Positions 48,701 to 58,063 of a DNA stretch of 64,000 bases are shown one piece after another. This stretch comes from Lactarius indigo (Eukaryota; Basidiomycota; Agaricomycetes; Russulales; Russulaceae): assembly GCA_025766275.1 (NCBI GenBank), contig JAFKAC010000141.1:1-64000 (forward strand), written 5' to 3'. The notes beneath the pieces are model-generated. The model searched no databases and was not told where the DNA came from. It saw only the letters and a list, made by a program, of their open reading frames with translations. Numbering within the stretch: the stretch's first letter is position 1; each line of letters opens with the position of its first letter. A program made the position numbers and the translations under genes.

Positions 48701-51700
48701 CTCCTCCCTTCGAACAATGTCCTCTCATCCATCTCAGCTCTTTTCCAACTACAGTCACATCGTCCAAGAAGCAGCTGCCGTTGCACAGCTGTGGATCGCT
48801 GTTCGCACTGGAACGCATGACAAAGGCGATATCCCCACACTCCGCCAAATACTCCATCCCAACCTCTTCACCGATTATATCGAACCACCTCCGCCTACCA
48901 TTGAAGAAATCCATCAAGACGCGTGGATTAACTCCCAGCTAGCGAGCGAACTCCCTTCCATCTCACCAACCCAATCTTCCCCATGTTCCCTTGTTCCTGA
49001 CAATCACCCAGGCAACGACTGGCATTTCAATCACCCTCAAAGCAAACGTTTCTACGACTTCAATATATCCGCCAGTAGCCGCCACCCGATACGCGCCAAG
49101 TATGTTAAGTATCAGCGGTTCGCGCTGTACCCCACTATCTGCGGCACCATGGGACGTGGTCAGAACATCTATGAAGAATCTCTGAGAGCAACTAACGACA
49201 ACCGAGGTTATCCGGCACTCAAACCTTATCAAGTCCGTGTCTTCAATCCGGATATGACGATGCGCGCCAATGTAGACCGCGCGCTCCATATCATGGATGA
49301 TTGGCAAGTACAAGTGGAAGTACAACGCTTCCGAACCATGACAGAAGACCTTCAAAGCCAGCACGATATCCTCGACAAACTCAGGGTAGAAATCGCCGGA
49401 ACCATGCAAGAGATCAAGGATTCGGTAGGACGGTTAGGCCAAAACAACGTCTACCATCGCCTTCAGCAAGTTATCCAAAACGAAAACAACCACCTCATGT
49501 GGGTTCCGAACGATGAAACCCAGCAGCAGGTCCAAGAACACTTCCAACAAATTGAAGAACAACACGCCGAACTTCTTTGCCGTTGGTGTCAACATACCAC
49601 CCACAATACCGAAGATTGTACCATGTTTGCTCAGTGCACCCTCTGTAAACAGTATGGTCATGCAGATGTCAAGTGCCATCAACCCCATCACAAGTGCCAG
49701 GACGAGTGCAAAGTACCCCATACTCACCGTCTCTTCTCCAAACCGTGCCGTTCACGCCCCTTCAGCGAGGATCCCGCCAACGCAGCCCACCGCCACACGC
49801 AAGCCCGCGAGGACTGTCTCATTCGACGAACCAATCAACGCGCCTAAAGGAGGGGGTGATGTTACACTTCTCGTTCTTTCTCGATCGTTCTCTATGTTTC
49901 CCAAACGTCCTTCCAACTTGTTGACCGTGCTTTCTGTATGATTCGAAGGATGTTCTCGTAGATTCCATATGACTCCTACCAGTAGTACTTAAGGACAAGT
50001 TTCCATGTACTAAGAGCTCTAAGCTCGACTTACTGTATTCAACTGCAGTAACTTCTCGTATAAACATCTTTTGGCTTCACGAACCCAAACGATTGCTCGT
50101 CGTTGACTCGCAATTCCCCTCTCGTCTTGTGCATCATCGCTCCGCCATCTGATTGTCGGCATTATCCGAACCCCGATTCGATCTCCGACTCGAATCCGAA
50201 CGATACGCCTTACTGCGCGTAACAACCCGAGATGGTCGCACATCGGGTAAAGTTCATCCCTTTCAGGCTGCCAAGGACGTCACGGCGAGTTACAACACAC
50301 TCGCCAGTCTCTTTGAGCACATGCAAGGTTTCTTACAACGACTCAAGATATACAATGGCACTCCGCTGACATCTGCCATGATGGAGGTCCTATGCAAAGT
50401 CATGGCAGAAGTACTGTTTATCTTCGCTCTTGTAACAAAAGAGATGAAAGAGAGAAGGTTCAGTGAGTCGGCTCAACCAACTCATGACTTCTGGCTCATT
50501 ATTGGGCAGGGAAATTTCTGAAGATACTCGTGGGATGGACGGACGTCGAGAATGCACTCAGGAGGTTGGACATACTTACGCAGGAAGAGATGAGGGTGGT
50601 GGTAGTGAGAAACTTGGAGATCACATATGGCATCAACGATAGTGTCAAGGCGATCGAGGAGATCACGAGCGATGTCAACGGTAGTGTGAATGAACTCAGT
50701 GAGGTCACACGGGGTGTCAATAACAGTGTGAGAGCAACTAGTAAGGGTACGTAACGATTCCTTTGTGCGTTTTGCCAATGTTGAGACGACGGTCTCTAAA
50801 TAGCAATAGACACACTGAGCCGTCAGTTTTTTTTTTCAGTTGATGCATTGTTGCTTTGAGTGCTTACAGTAACCTCCTCACAGGTGGTCGCGCGCGAAGC
50901 GACCTCCGAAGATGGGTCTCCCCTCCGAATCCTTCCATAAATCACAATCTTGCTTGCGATACGCACTACGATGGCACTACAACGTGGTTTGTTCAGGGCG
51001 AGACATTCCACGAATGGAAAACGGAAGGTTCCTTGTTGTGGATCCGTGGAAATCGTGCGTTTCTTATTTGTTTTCAACCCTCTGCAACTTCATAAGCGCT
51101 GATCTCCCTCTTCTTCTATCCTAGCTGGTTCTGGGAAGAGCGTTCTCTGGTATGTGATTTTACACACCTACGTTTATGGAAATTCACGGTATTTGATAAG
51201 TTCCGCTATCATTGAAGACCTCAAACGAACTGCTGGGTCGCCGTTGATGATATACTTCTATTTTGACTTTAAGGATGCCGCAAAACGGGATATCCGCGGC
51301 CTGCTTTCATCTCTCCTCATCCAGCTCAGCGACACGTCCAACATTTGCAGGAGCGTCCTTTCGGATCTATACACGAAGCACCGGGACGGCTCAGATCAAC
51401 CAAGTGAGGCCACTCTCGTACAATGTCTGAAGAATATGCTCCGATCTGTGGCACACACCCCATTTTACATTGTCGTGGATGCCCTGGACGAGTGCCCGGA
51501 TACCTCTGGAACCCCATCTCCTCGTGAAAAGGTCCTGAATCTTGTTGAGGACGTTGTCAGCTGTCAGTTTCCGAATCTGTATTTGTGCGTTACAAGTCGA
51601 CTTGAGCAAGACATTCAAACGGTTCTCGATCCCCTGACCCCCGCATTCCGCCGTGTGTCCCTTCAAGAGGAAAGTGGCCAAAGGGAGGATATCAACGCCT

Positions 51701-53291
51701 ACATAAGATCTTTTGTTTACAAGGACCGAGCAATGCGAAGGTGGAGTGCGGAGGAAAAGCAACTAGTTATAAATACACTTTCAGAAAGAGCTGGTGGGAT
51801 GTACGGTGCCTCTGCTCTCGTAAATTTTAGACACTGCTCATGGTATCATGCAGGTTTCGCTGGGTATTTTGCCAGCTGGACACGCTGCGCCGCTGTGTGG
51901 TGGCAAGCACCCGGCGGGCTCTGAACGAGTTACCAGCCAGTCTGGATGGCACATACGAGCGAATATTGCAGGACATCCCCAAGCAGAAACGAGAGCACGC
52001 ACATCGTCTGTTCCAGTGCCTGATAGCATCTAGTCGGCCTCTCGAGGTTCAAGAGCTCGCTGAGATCTTTGCGATCCAGTTCGACTCGCAAATGGGTAGC
52101 AAGCTTGAAGAGCGCTGGCGCCCAGAAGGTGCAGAAGACGCGGTGCTGTCCGCATGTTCTAGCTTGATCTCTGTGGTCAAAACGGAGGATTCTCAAATCG
52201 TACAATTTTCACACTTCTCGGTCAAGGAGTTCTTGACCTCTGATCGCCTTGCCACCTCGACCGCTCCAAATCTCCGTTACTACCATTCTACCTTAGAGTC
52301 GGCTCACATGATTCTCGTGCAAGCCTGCCTAGCCGTACTGTTTCAACTAGACGGGAAGGTGAATAGAAAGCGTATCAAGGACCTTCCTCTTGCGTTTTAT
52401 GCTGCTCAGCACTGGGCCGATCATGCGCGGTTCAAGAATATAGAATTACAAATACAAGACCGAATAGAACTCTTGTTCGACGTCACCAAGCCCCCTTTCG
52501 CAGCATGGACAGGGATATATGATGGGGGCAATGGGGACGGCCGACCCGTAACTGATCTGGGGGAGCTCTCATCCCCACCTAAGGCTACCCCACTACACTA
52601 CGCTATATTGTGTGGCCTCTGCTGGACAACTAAGAGGCTCGTTGGTTCGCGGAGACAAGATTTAGATGTCGGGCACAGTAGGTTCGGCACTCCGATGTGC
52701 GTGGCGTTATTCGCGGGTCACCTGGAAATCGCGCGTTTTCTGCTCGAACAAGGGGCCAACGCCAATATGAAGAGTATGTTGGGAGAGACCCCACTACAAA
52801 CCTTTTCTTCGATTGATCATCTGGAGGTCATGCGCCTGTTACTTCATTTCGGAGCAGATCCGAACGTGTGTAACAGTTTCGGCTTGACGGCGTTGCACGA
52901 AGCGGCGATCGGCGGGCAATGCGAGGTCGTGCGCATGCTACTCCAGCACAACGCGGATGTCAATACGAGGGGCTATTGGGACTTCACGCCGCTGCACTAT
53001 GCATCGTGTCAGGGACACGTCGAAGTCGTGCGGCTTCTCATCGACCACGGAGCGACCATCAACGCACATAATAACTCTATAGGCACGCCATTACACGTAG
53101 CGTTGGGGGAAGGAAAGCTCGAAGTCGTGCGTTTACTACTCGAGCACGGGTCGGACATACATATACCGAGCACGGTGACGACGTTATCTCAGTTGGCGTC
53201 AGAGCCCGGATTCAGTGAGATCGCGCAATTACTGTTAGATCACGGCGCTAGGACAGAGGGCACTTGCCATACGTCGACATCCTTACAGTAG
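42798..53291 (+). CDS. NLR/STAND receptor: Goodbye-like, NACHT, ankyrin
   Basis: This is a fungal NOD-like receptor, a class linked to non-self recognition and programmed cell death. Exons 42798-43097, 43150-43200, 50267-50462, 50510-50746, 50884-51054, 51125-51149, 51201-51800 and 51854-53291 join in phase to 1,005 residues with no stop. Residues about 15-180 form the Goodbye-like domain (SNFISIFGSASKEYKRLTGQ, PAKVIFASIGMLLKAAKDV, FLQRLKIYNGTPLTSAM). The Walker A motif GNPGSGKSVL (about 315-326) uses a 25-base exon. Walker B is FYIVVDALDEC (about 415). GMFRWVFCQLDTLRRC and the winged-helix part follow. Ankyrin repeats start near residue 769 (ATPLHYAILCG, LTALHEAAIGGQCEVVRMLL, FTPLHYASCQGHVEVVRLLI) and run to the end. 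Intron 2 (43201-50266) holds a whole retrotransposon in the same orientation. Without the element it would be 61 bases. Confidence 0.85.
43220..43224 (+). repeat. Target-site duplication, left (ACCCG)
   Basis: Five bases ACCCG directly before the 5' LTR, repeated at 50225-50229. Confidence 0.85.
43225..43589 (+). repeat. 5' LTR
   Basis: 365 bases. The self-priming model puts the transcript start near 43386, giving U3 of about 161 bases and R-U5 of about 204. A TATA-like TACTTAAG lies about 35 bases before that position. It differs from the 3' LTR at three CpG-related positions between about 43475 and 43515. Confidence 0.93.
43386..43397 (+). promoter_or_regulatory. Predicted transcript 5' end and self-primer (AAGCTCGACTTA)
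   Basis: These 12 bases are the exact reverse complement of 43591-43602, just inside the LTR. In Tf1/sushi-type elements the transcript's own 5' end primes minus-strand synthesis. The match is seen; the transcription start is inferred. Confidence 0.55.
43591..43602 (+). promoter_or_regulatory. Primer-binding site, self-priming type
   Basis: TAAGTCGAGCTT, one base after the 5' LTR, pairs perfectly with 43386-43397. This is the expected place for a primer-binding site, and I see no tRNA 3'-end complement (TGG start) there. Confidence 0.6.
43644..45359 (+). pseudogene. Retrotransposon gag with three in-frame TGA codons
   Basis: This encodes the capsid/nucleocapsid precursor. The frame starts at ATG 43644 (MSRSTFAEGDGGGI) and can be followed without a frameshift to TAA at 45357-45359. 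The capsid part contains RRFLGAFQRYCFMNK and LRMKESNLDDYISEFQDLAD. The nucleocapsid part has one CCHC zinc knuckle, CYACGKQGHLSRNC. TGA codons interrupt it at 44352-44354, 44370-44372 and 45036-45038. Each could come from CGA by a C-to-T change. The first 200 residues are hydrophilic and lysine/aspartate-rich. The end of gag overlaps the start of the pol frame by 43 bases. Confidence 0.85.
45317..48685 (+). pseudogene. Retrotransposon pol with two in-frame TGA codons
   Basis: This lies in the frame one base back from gag, so it would need a -1 shift. The protease is at EALVDTGATHNFITQELV. Reverse transcriptase includes FFVKKKDGKLRPVQDYQRLN and the catalytic KVYMDDILV. RNase H shows FTVQTDASKFAIGATLSQ and YDRELLAIVKAFHHW. 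Integrase has the zinc-binding CHNAPTAGHPG to CPTCQ region and the D,D,E residues in SLDLITDLP, IISDRDPRFTSAF and DGQTERLNAWIEQYLR. A GPY/F-like segment (YGPFTVTQKVSPVAYRL) precedes the chromodomain EVEAILDVRRRKGHKLEYLI with KWKGFPSSENEWV. TGA codons at 45923-45925 and 46676-46678 break protease from RT and RT from RNase H. No frameshift is needed within pol. Confidence 0.9.
48717..49847 (+). CDS. Third retrotransposon ORF with tandem CCHC zinc knuckles
   Basis: This is an intact 376-residue frame in the place where env would sit, 31 bases after the pol stop and ending right at the polypurine tract. It is not an envelope: I see no signal peptide or membrane segment. The first 290 residues are hydrophilic, with a helical, glutamine/glutamate-rich stretch (DLQSQHDILDKLRVEIAGTM, QQQVQEHFQQIEEQHAELL). 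Then come two perfect C-x2-C-x4-H-x4-C knuckles, CRWCQHTTHNTEDC and CTLCKQYGHADVKC, followed by a Cys/His-rich tail. It resembles a second nucleocapsid-like RNA- or DNA-binding protein. It has no premature stop although gag and pol have five. Function unknown. Confidence 0.8.
   Translation: MSSHPSQLFSNYSHIVQEAAAVAQLWIAVRTGTHDKGDIPTLRQILHPNLFTDYIEPPPPTIEEIHQDAWINSQLASELPSISPTQSSPCSLVPDNHPGNDWHFNHPQSKRFYDFNISASSRHPIRAKYVKYQRFALYPTICGTMGRGQNIYEESLRATNDNRGYPALKPYQVRVFNPDMTMRANVDRALHIMDDWQVQVEVQRFRTMTEDLQSQHDILDKLRVEIAGTMQEIKDSVGRLGQNNVYHRLQQVIQNENNHLMWVPNDETQQQVQEHFQQIEEQHAELLCRWCQHTTHNTEDCTMFAQCTLCKQYGHADVKCHQPHHKCQDECKVPHTHRLFSKPCRSRPFSEDPANAAHRHTQAREDCLIRRTNQRA
49846..49859 (+). promoter_or_regulatory. 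Polypurine tract
   Basis: AAAGGAGGGGGTGA lies directly before the 3' LTR, starting inside the stop codon of the third ORF. It would prime plus-strand synthesis. Confidence 0.75.
49860..50224 (+). repeat. 3' LTR
   Basis: 365 bases, the same length as the 5' LTR. Three single-base differences were found by eye, all at CpG. Its polyadenylation signal could truncate the host NLR transcript. Confidence 0.93.
50225..50229 (+). repeat. Target-site duplication, right (ACCCG)
   Basis: Second copy of ACCCG after the 3' LTR, still inside NLR intron 2. Confidence 0.85.
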
Positions 53292-53739
53292 CGTGCCATG
53301 ACTCAAGCTTAAGGGAGACTCGACGACAATAGGTATGCCTCATACCATCGTGTTCTCGTCTCTCACACAATTCTCCAGCGCCTTCACTGTGCTTCTTCTC
53401 ACGGCGCGACTAGCCTCGTCAAAGTAGGGGGTTCTTAGCGACTGGCTCACTCCAAGGCGTCGAACAACGACCTGTACTGTACTTATGCGCCTAATCCCGA
53501 TCTGATTTCATTTCCCACAAATTTGATGTCGCGATCCACCGCCTCTTTCACTACACCATCCTCTCCGCGACACTCGCCCTTGAGGCAAAGTGGCGGGGCT
53601 GGCGGACGCCGGTGCATCCATTTGGCCAGCAGACCAAGGTTCACTGCCGGACTGAAGGCAACGCTCGGAACTGCTGGAGTGGAAATTACTAGTAGGATTA
53701 TGTGTATGTAAATAGTTCCGTCCCATTGTTTCCTAGAAC
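53292..53739. other. Stretch after the NLR gene
   Basis: This contains the NLR 3' end. An open plus-strand frame from 53523 (MMSRSTASFTTPSSPRHSPL) may be the upstream part of the retroelement relic that follows, but I do not recognise it. Confidence 0.35.
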
Positions 53740-54530
53740 AAACTATGGTTGCCTGCTTTGGCCCCGCCAAGACAGTAGAAGCGCCCACCATCCAGTTTGC
53801 GCCGGCCCCCAGACACCATCCACATACTTTGCAGCAACGTCTCTGCATTTCAAGCCATCAAAAACACACGCAATAAGATGGCTCAATCCTCTGCCCTCTT
53901 GTTCCACTTTTCGCTGACCACGCTCTGCACGATCCACAGAAACATCAATATCGTCCTGGTATGGACCCCGGTGGACCATGAGCTGGAAAGCCAGTTGGCA
54001 GCGCGCGTGATGGCAACCAAGGCCTGTCGGCGCATCCCCCCGGACGGGGTCAATCGCATACAATCAGCGGCCTACCAGAAGGACCGCGCGCGGCAGAAGG
54101 CCTTCCAAGAGTGGGCGGCGGAATGGGAGAAGCGGAAGGGGGAGATGCGCGCGAGAACAGAGTGGTCAGCTTCGCGGACAAGATCACACTTACCAGGCCG
54201 CCTGACGGCAACAACCACCCTTTGTGGTTAGCGGCGACGGAATGCGAGAAGGACGATAAGGGGAAGAAGACCAAGAAAGCTCTGTTTTCCAGGCGCACCA
54301 CATCCACAACGCTACTATTTCGAGAGGCACGCCTTTGGCGTTGTCAGATATGGTTGTGCCGTCCCTTACAACAAACGTTGCAACAAACACCTATCTTCCC
54401 AGAAGAACTCCCTCCGCTTCATTCTTGCAGGAAACACGCGCACTTTCCATGCCCGAAACCGGGCCGCACGCATACTGTAAGAAACTCTAGGCGTCGGACG
54501 CCAGATGACACCACTCTGCATTATTGAACT
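53740..54530 (+). pseudogene. RNase H retroelement relic
   Basis: The plus strand reads DTIHILCSNVSAFQAIKNTR, QSSALLFHFSLTTLCTIHRN and INIVLVWTPVDHELESQLAA, the pattern of RNase H domains at the end of agaricomycete retroelement polyproteins. NRIQSAAYQKDRARQKAFQE follows, then, in another frame, TRPPDGNNHPLWLAATECEK and SRRTTSTTLL, then HSCRKHAHF. The usual acidic residue after IHI is replaced by CSN, and the frame changes at least once near 54170, so it is not functional. A reverse transcriptase part is not visible upstream. Confidence 0.6.
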
Positions 54531-54540
54531 AGGACAGGTG

Positions 54541-54675
54541 GTTCGTGTCCCTCGCTGCTTTGTGTTGTAAGGTACGGCTAGTATGCTAGCGGCCCTCGTA
54601 TGATTAAAAAAAAAAAAAAAGAACTTAAATGCACTTGGAACCTGGCCATTGGGCTGTGCTCGAGTGTTCTGGTAA
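54541..54675 (+). repeat. Diverged direct repeat, copy B
   Basis: This matches 42570-42715 in the same orientation. It carries a run of about 16 A near 54605-54620 where copy A has GAGAAAAAAG. It lies just after the RNase H relic, so it may be that element's 3' tail. Confidence 0.55.
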
Positions 54676-55016
54676 GTGCATCCACCTCCTCGCAAATCCT
54701 CGGCCGGTGAGAGAACACATGACTGAGACAGCCGCAATGGGATAACGGCGCCAGTGGTAACAGTACGCGGCTTACCAACTATGCCCTTGAATTATTCAAA
54801 GTGGGGCCAACTCAAGGTTCGTCCGTTCCCTCTTTCTCTCTGAATATTTGGGATGCGCCTTAGATGCTGAGGCTACTACTGTATAAAGTAAAGCAATCGT
54901 GTATGTATGACTGAGTTCAATTGAGACGTATCAACTTTCCACATGTTTTATTCTTCATGAATGCTCAGAGACCGCCCCCAAGATAATCATATAATACGGT
55001 GTAATGTGATAGAGGG
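54676..55016. other. Intergenic stretch
   Basis: This holds the 3' end of the AAGAB/Irc6-type gene. No gene of its own is seen. Confidence 0.4.
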
Positions 55017-56618
55017 TTAACCCTTTGTTCCCTCTCCCTCGCCCCCATCCACGCCCATTCTCTGGAGGACAAACTCAGACGCGAAACGCGCGGTTGCCGC
55101 CCTCCGCTGTGCTTCATCTTCTATCCCTGCAACGTCCTCCCGCATGGTTTGCAGCGAGGCCAGGATATCCGCCAGGTCAAACGGGGCACGCGCGTCAGTC
55201 AGACCGACCCGCTCGCCCCCGCCAACGGGGGTGCGCGGATCCGCATCGGGATCCTCGAACTCGTGTTCGGGCGAGAAGAAAGAACCGCGATCATCCAGCG
55301 CCTCATAACCAGCGAGATCGTCGATGTCCGAGGGGAACCCGGACGTCCCAGAGCGGAAAGAACGATAGGAGCCACCGGTGTGTGAGGGCAGGAGCATCGG
55401 GGCGGCGGAGGTGGTGTCGAGGAGTCCATGTACGCGGGTGGTCGCGAGGGAGAACTCGGACGCAGACGCAGTCGCGTACGCATATCCCGCAGTGGCAGCG
55501 ACAGGACTGACGGAGACTGCTGGCGCGGAGACGAATGCGGAAAAATCATCGTCGAATCCGGGCGTCGCACCATCGCGCTGCGTCGTGCTGCTATTGTGCG
55601 ACAACCATGGATCTCCACTCGTAGCACGCACAGCGGGAACACGGGGCGCGTCTTCGACGTCGTCGTCGTCGTCGTCGTCGATTCCGGTTGGACTCAAGCT
55701 GATCGGCTCAGCGAGCTCGGCCTCGTGCATTTCCTCGTTCTCGATCAGCCATCGCTCGAGCGTGGCCATTTCCCTCTGCATGCGGCTCGCGCGGGTCAGC
55801 GGCGCGCCAGAGTCCACAGCGTCGGCCTCCATGAGCGCCGCGAGGGTCTCCTCCTCCCCTTCCTCCCCCTCCGTGCGCAGGACGTCAAAGTCGAAGGGCG
55901 CCGCCTGGCCCTTGCGTGCGTGGCCGCCGTCGTCACGCCCGCGACGGACCATGGAAGGCCACATAATGGTGCTGAGCGCGTCGATGACGCGCGGGAGACC
56001 CGGGACGGGATCTTCGTCACCGTCGCCTGTGTCTGTATCTGTATCCGTGTCTGGACGGTCGTGGTTGCTTTTGGGATGACGGGTGCGTTCGCCGTCTATG
56101 TACTCGAAACCGTGATCGGCAAGGTACGAGTCCGGCCCTTCCGGGGGGTCGTCGTGGTGCGGGGGCTCGCTTCCCAGGGCCATGGCGAGGGCGACCTCAG
56201 GCTCGAAGCGGGTGAGCGCCTTGTGCAGCCCAAAGACTTGTTCTGCATATGGCTGGCGGATAAGGGGATAAGGGGGGCAGTCAGACGAGACGTAGACGAG
56301 AGGATCACCTGGCCGCGAGTCCAGACGAAAATGATAGCAGGAACACGACGAGCCAATTGAAGGTCCCAGTAGGCGTATTCCACGAGATGAAAGTGCACGT
56401 CCGCGGAATAATACTTATTCTTGATCGTCCACGGCACGTCGACATTGGAAGAGGGTAAGTCGGCCGAGTCGTCGCCGATGAAGAGTTTGATGACTGGGAT
56501 GACGTTGGAGATGTTTTGAGTGAAGATGATTCATACATAACGTACGTTTTACCGCGGCTTTGGCTTGGTCCAGGGTCGCAGAAACGACCAGGATCCGACT
56601 CTCTCGATCTTCTGCCAT
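55017..56618 (-). CDS. Alpha/gamma-adaptin-binding protein (AAGAB/Irc6-type)
   Basis: This binds clathrin adaptor subunits and assists AP complex assembly in the cytosol. The start MAEDRESRILVVSATLDQAK leads, across an intron, to NISNVIPVIKLFIGDDSADL and DVPWTIKNKYYSADVHFHLV, the small-GTPase-like N-terminal domain. VPAIIFVWTRGQ is followed by an intron and then YAEQVFGLHKALTRFEPEVA. The C-terminal part (from about 56183 down) is acidic and contains DHGFEYIDGE, the family's short conserved motif, then APFDFDVLRTEGEEGEEETL and DIDDLAGYEALDD. Near the end, PFDLADILASLQTMREDVAG looks like the conserved C-terminal helix. The stop is at 55017-55019. Confidence 0.8.
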
Positions 56619-56755
56619 ACCGTATGGCGAGGGTGTTCGCTAAAGATACCGCCCGCTTTGATCGCAACAATCATATACATACGCTTACAGTAATATTGAC
56701 TGGCCGTGCGAGCTTGGCATTTCCTGCTTCATACTTACATCTCAGTGTAGATTTG

Positions 56756-57061
56756 CTATGGTATAGTAACAGGCCTAGGCTTATCACCCTTAAGAAGACT
56801 ATCCATGTCTGCCTCGCCAATGTTCTCCGATCTCGATGTCGGCTCGCAGATGGCCCATGGTTCTCGTGAACCATTTGTACGTGGTACAAGGACATCCTGT
56901 CCAACCAATCAAGGTAGTGCTCCGCCGACACTGACCTCGGACTACATTTTACTAACGTACTGCAGGTATTCGTCGACGCCTAAAGCTTCTGCGAGAATCA
57001 TTTCCGTGATGAGGAGTATGCGAGTAACAAACGTCATCAAGCTTCCATTCCTCATATGCAT
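56756..57061 (-). CDS. Possible small gene of unknown function
   Basis: The minus strand has an ATG at 57061 and the coherent reading MHMRNGSLMTFVTRILLITE, MILAEALGVDEYLQ. A GTACGT donor and a CAG acceptor then join to DVLVPRTNGSREPWAICEPT and ADMDSLLKGDKPRPVTIP, ending in TAG at 56756-56758. Composition is protein-like and the splice sites are canonical. I do not recognise the family. It could also be the last two exons of a longer gene reaching to higher coordinates. It lies in tandem upstream of the adaptin-binding gene. Confidence 0.4.
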
Positions 57062-58063
57062 TGTAGATAATAGCTGCGAGGTGAGATAGAAAGCCTCAAC
57101 CCGAGAGGAAGACGTAGATGGAGATGCGAGATGAAGCTGAAGTGCGACGAATCACGCGCAGGGCTTATCGATGACGTATATGGATACCAATTCGAATCAC
57201 TCACGAGACGGAGTGCACACTAAATAGAGAGAGGGGGGGGGGGGGGGGTTGAGAATACCAGGGAGATAATGAACGAGGGGGGAACCAAGGTCTGATATGC
57301 GCGGACACATTAGGAATTATTGTAAAGGTGTGCTGGTGTACTAGGTATTGACATTAGGCTCGTCTTGATGCTTTGTAGCGTTGGCGTGGAATGGTGTGAT
57401 CTAGGGCCGATCGAGTGTAGATGACAGGACGCGAGTGATGAGTAAATCAGCTCAAGGGGAAGATGATAAAGCTGGAGGAGACCGGGATGTAGCGAAGAAA
57501 ATCGAGACGAGACAGAGACCATGACACCACTTCCCGACGATGATGGCAAGGAAAGACGACTTCTGAAGGAACGTGTTACTGACCATTACAAGGGAAAACA
57601 GGGGACTTCGATGCGCATTCAGGTCCTTCCTGAATCCACCAGAAGTGTCTGATAGTGGGGATCAGGGTGTAGTGAGATGCGAGTGGGCACGCGGTCCTTT
57701 GTCTTGAGGTCGGCTACGAGGCATGAGACCGCCATGAGGTGTTGGTGCTGGAGCTGAAGATGAAAGTAATAATGGACGAATGGTCTACGGGTATGTGCCT
57801 GAATGCCGACTGTTATATATGTACCAGTCCATACTGTATCAGTAGAACCTCTCCCCCTCGCCCATTCGCCCTGAAAAACTGAAAGCTTTGCTCACTTACT
57901 CCGTTCCGTTCTTCCACCAACTTTCCTGCGCATCCATAGTCGCTCACGAGTTCATTCACCCCACTAACTACAGTTTGCCTACCCGTCGCCCTCGTGACGC
58001 CTGCTCTCCAGTTCAGCCCCTATCACTTTCTCCTTCGTTCCCACTCCCCCACTTGTGTCCATC
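57062..58063. other. Gene-poor stretch with a G16 run
   Basis: A run of 16 G lies at 57233-57248. No exon chain could be built on either strand. The right end may include the leader of the gag relic. Confidence 0.35.

Larger units (their letters stand above)
43225..50224 (+). mobile_element. Complete Ty3/Gypsy chromodomain LTR retrotransposon, 7,000 bp
   Basis: Two 365-bp LTRs begin TGTTAC and end GTAACA and are flanked by a 5-bp ACCCG duplication. Inside are a self-priming site, gag with a CCHC knuckle, pol in the order protease, reverse transcriptase, RNase H, integrase, chromodomain, then an additional ORF and a polypurine tract. That order defines a Ty3/Gypsy chromovirus. The LTRs differ at three positions by eye, so insertion is recent. 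Five in-frame TGA codons interrupt gag and pol, so this copy is not autonomous. It lies in intron 2 of the NLR gene, in the sense direction. Confidence 0.93.

Noticed and set aside
49819..50067. Matching minus-strand frames at both LTRs (also 43196-43432)
   Set aside because: They exist only because the LTRs are near-identical; antisense to the element and without protein features.
55378..56360. Long plus-strand frames opposite the adaptin-binding protein gene
   Set aside because: The minus strand has the conserved domain and motif; the plus frames follow from the acidic repeat composition.
57233..57248. G16 run as a possible telomere or regulatory G-quadruplex
   Set aside because: A plain homopolymer without repeat units; no telomeric TTAGGG copies nearby.
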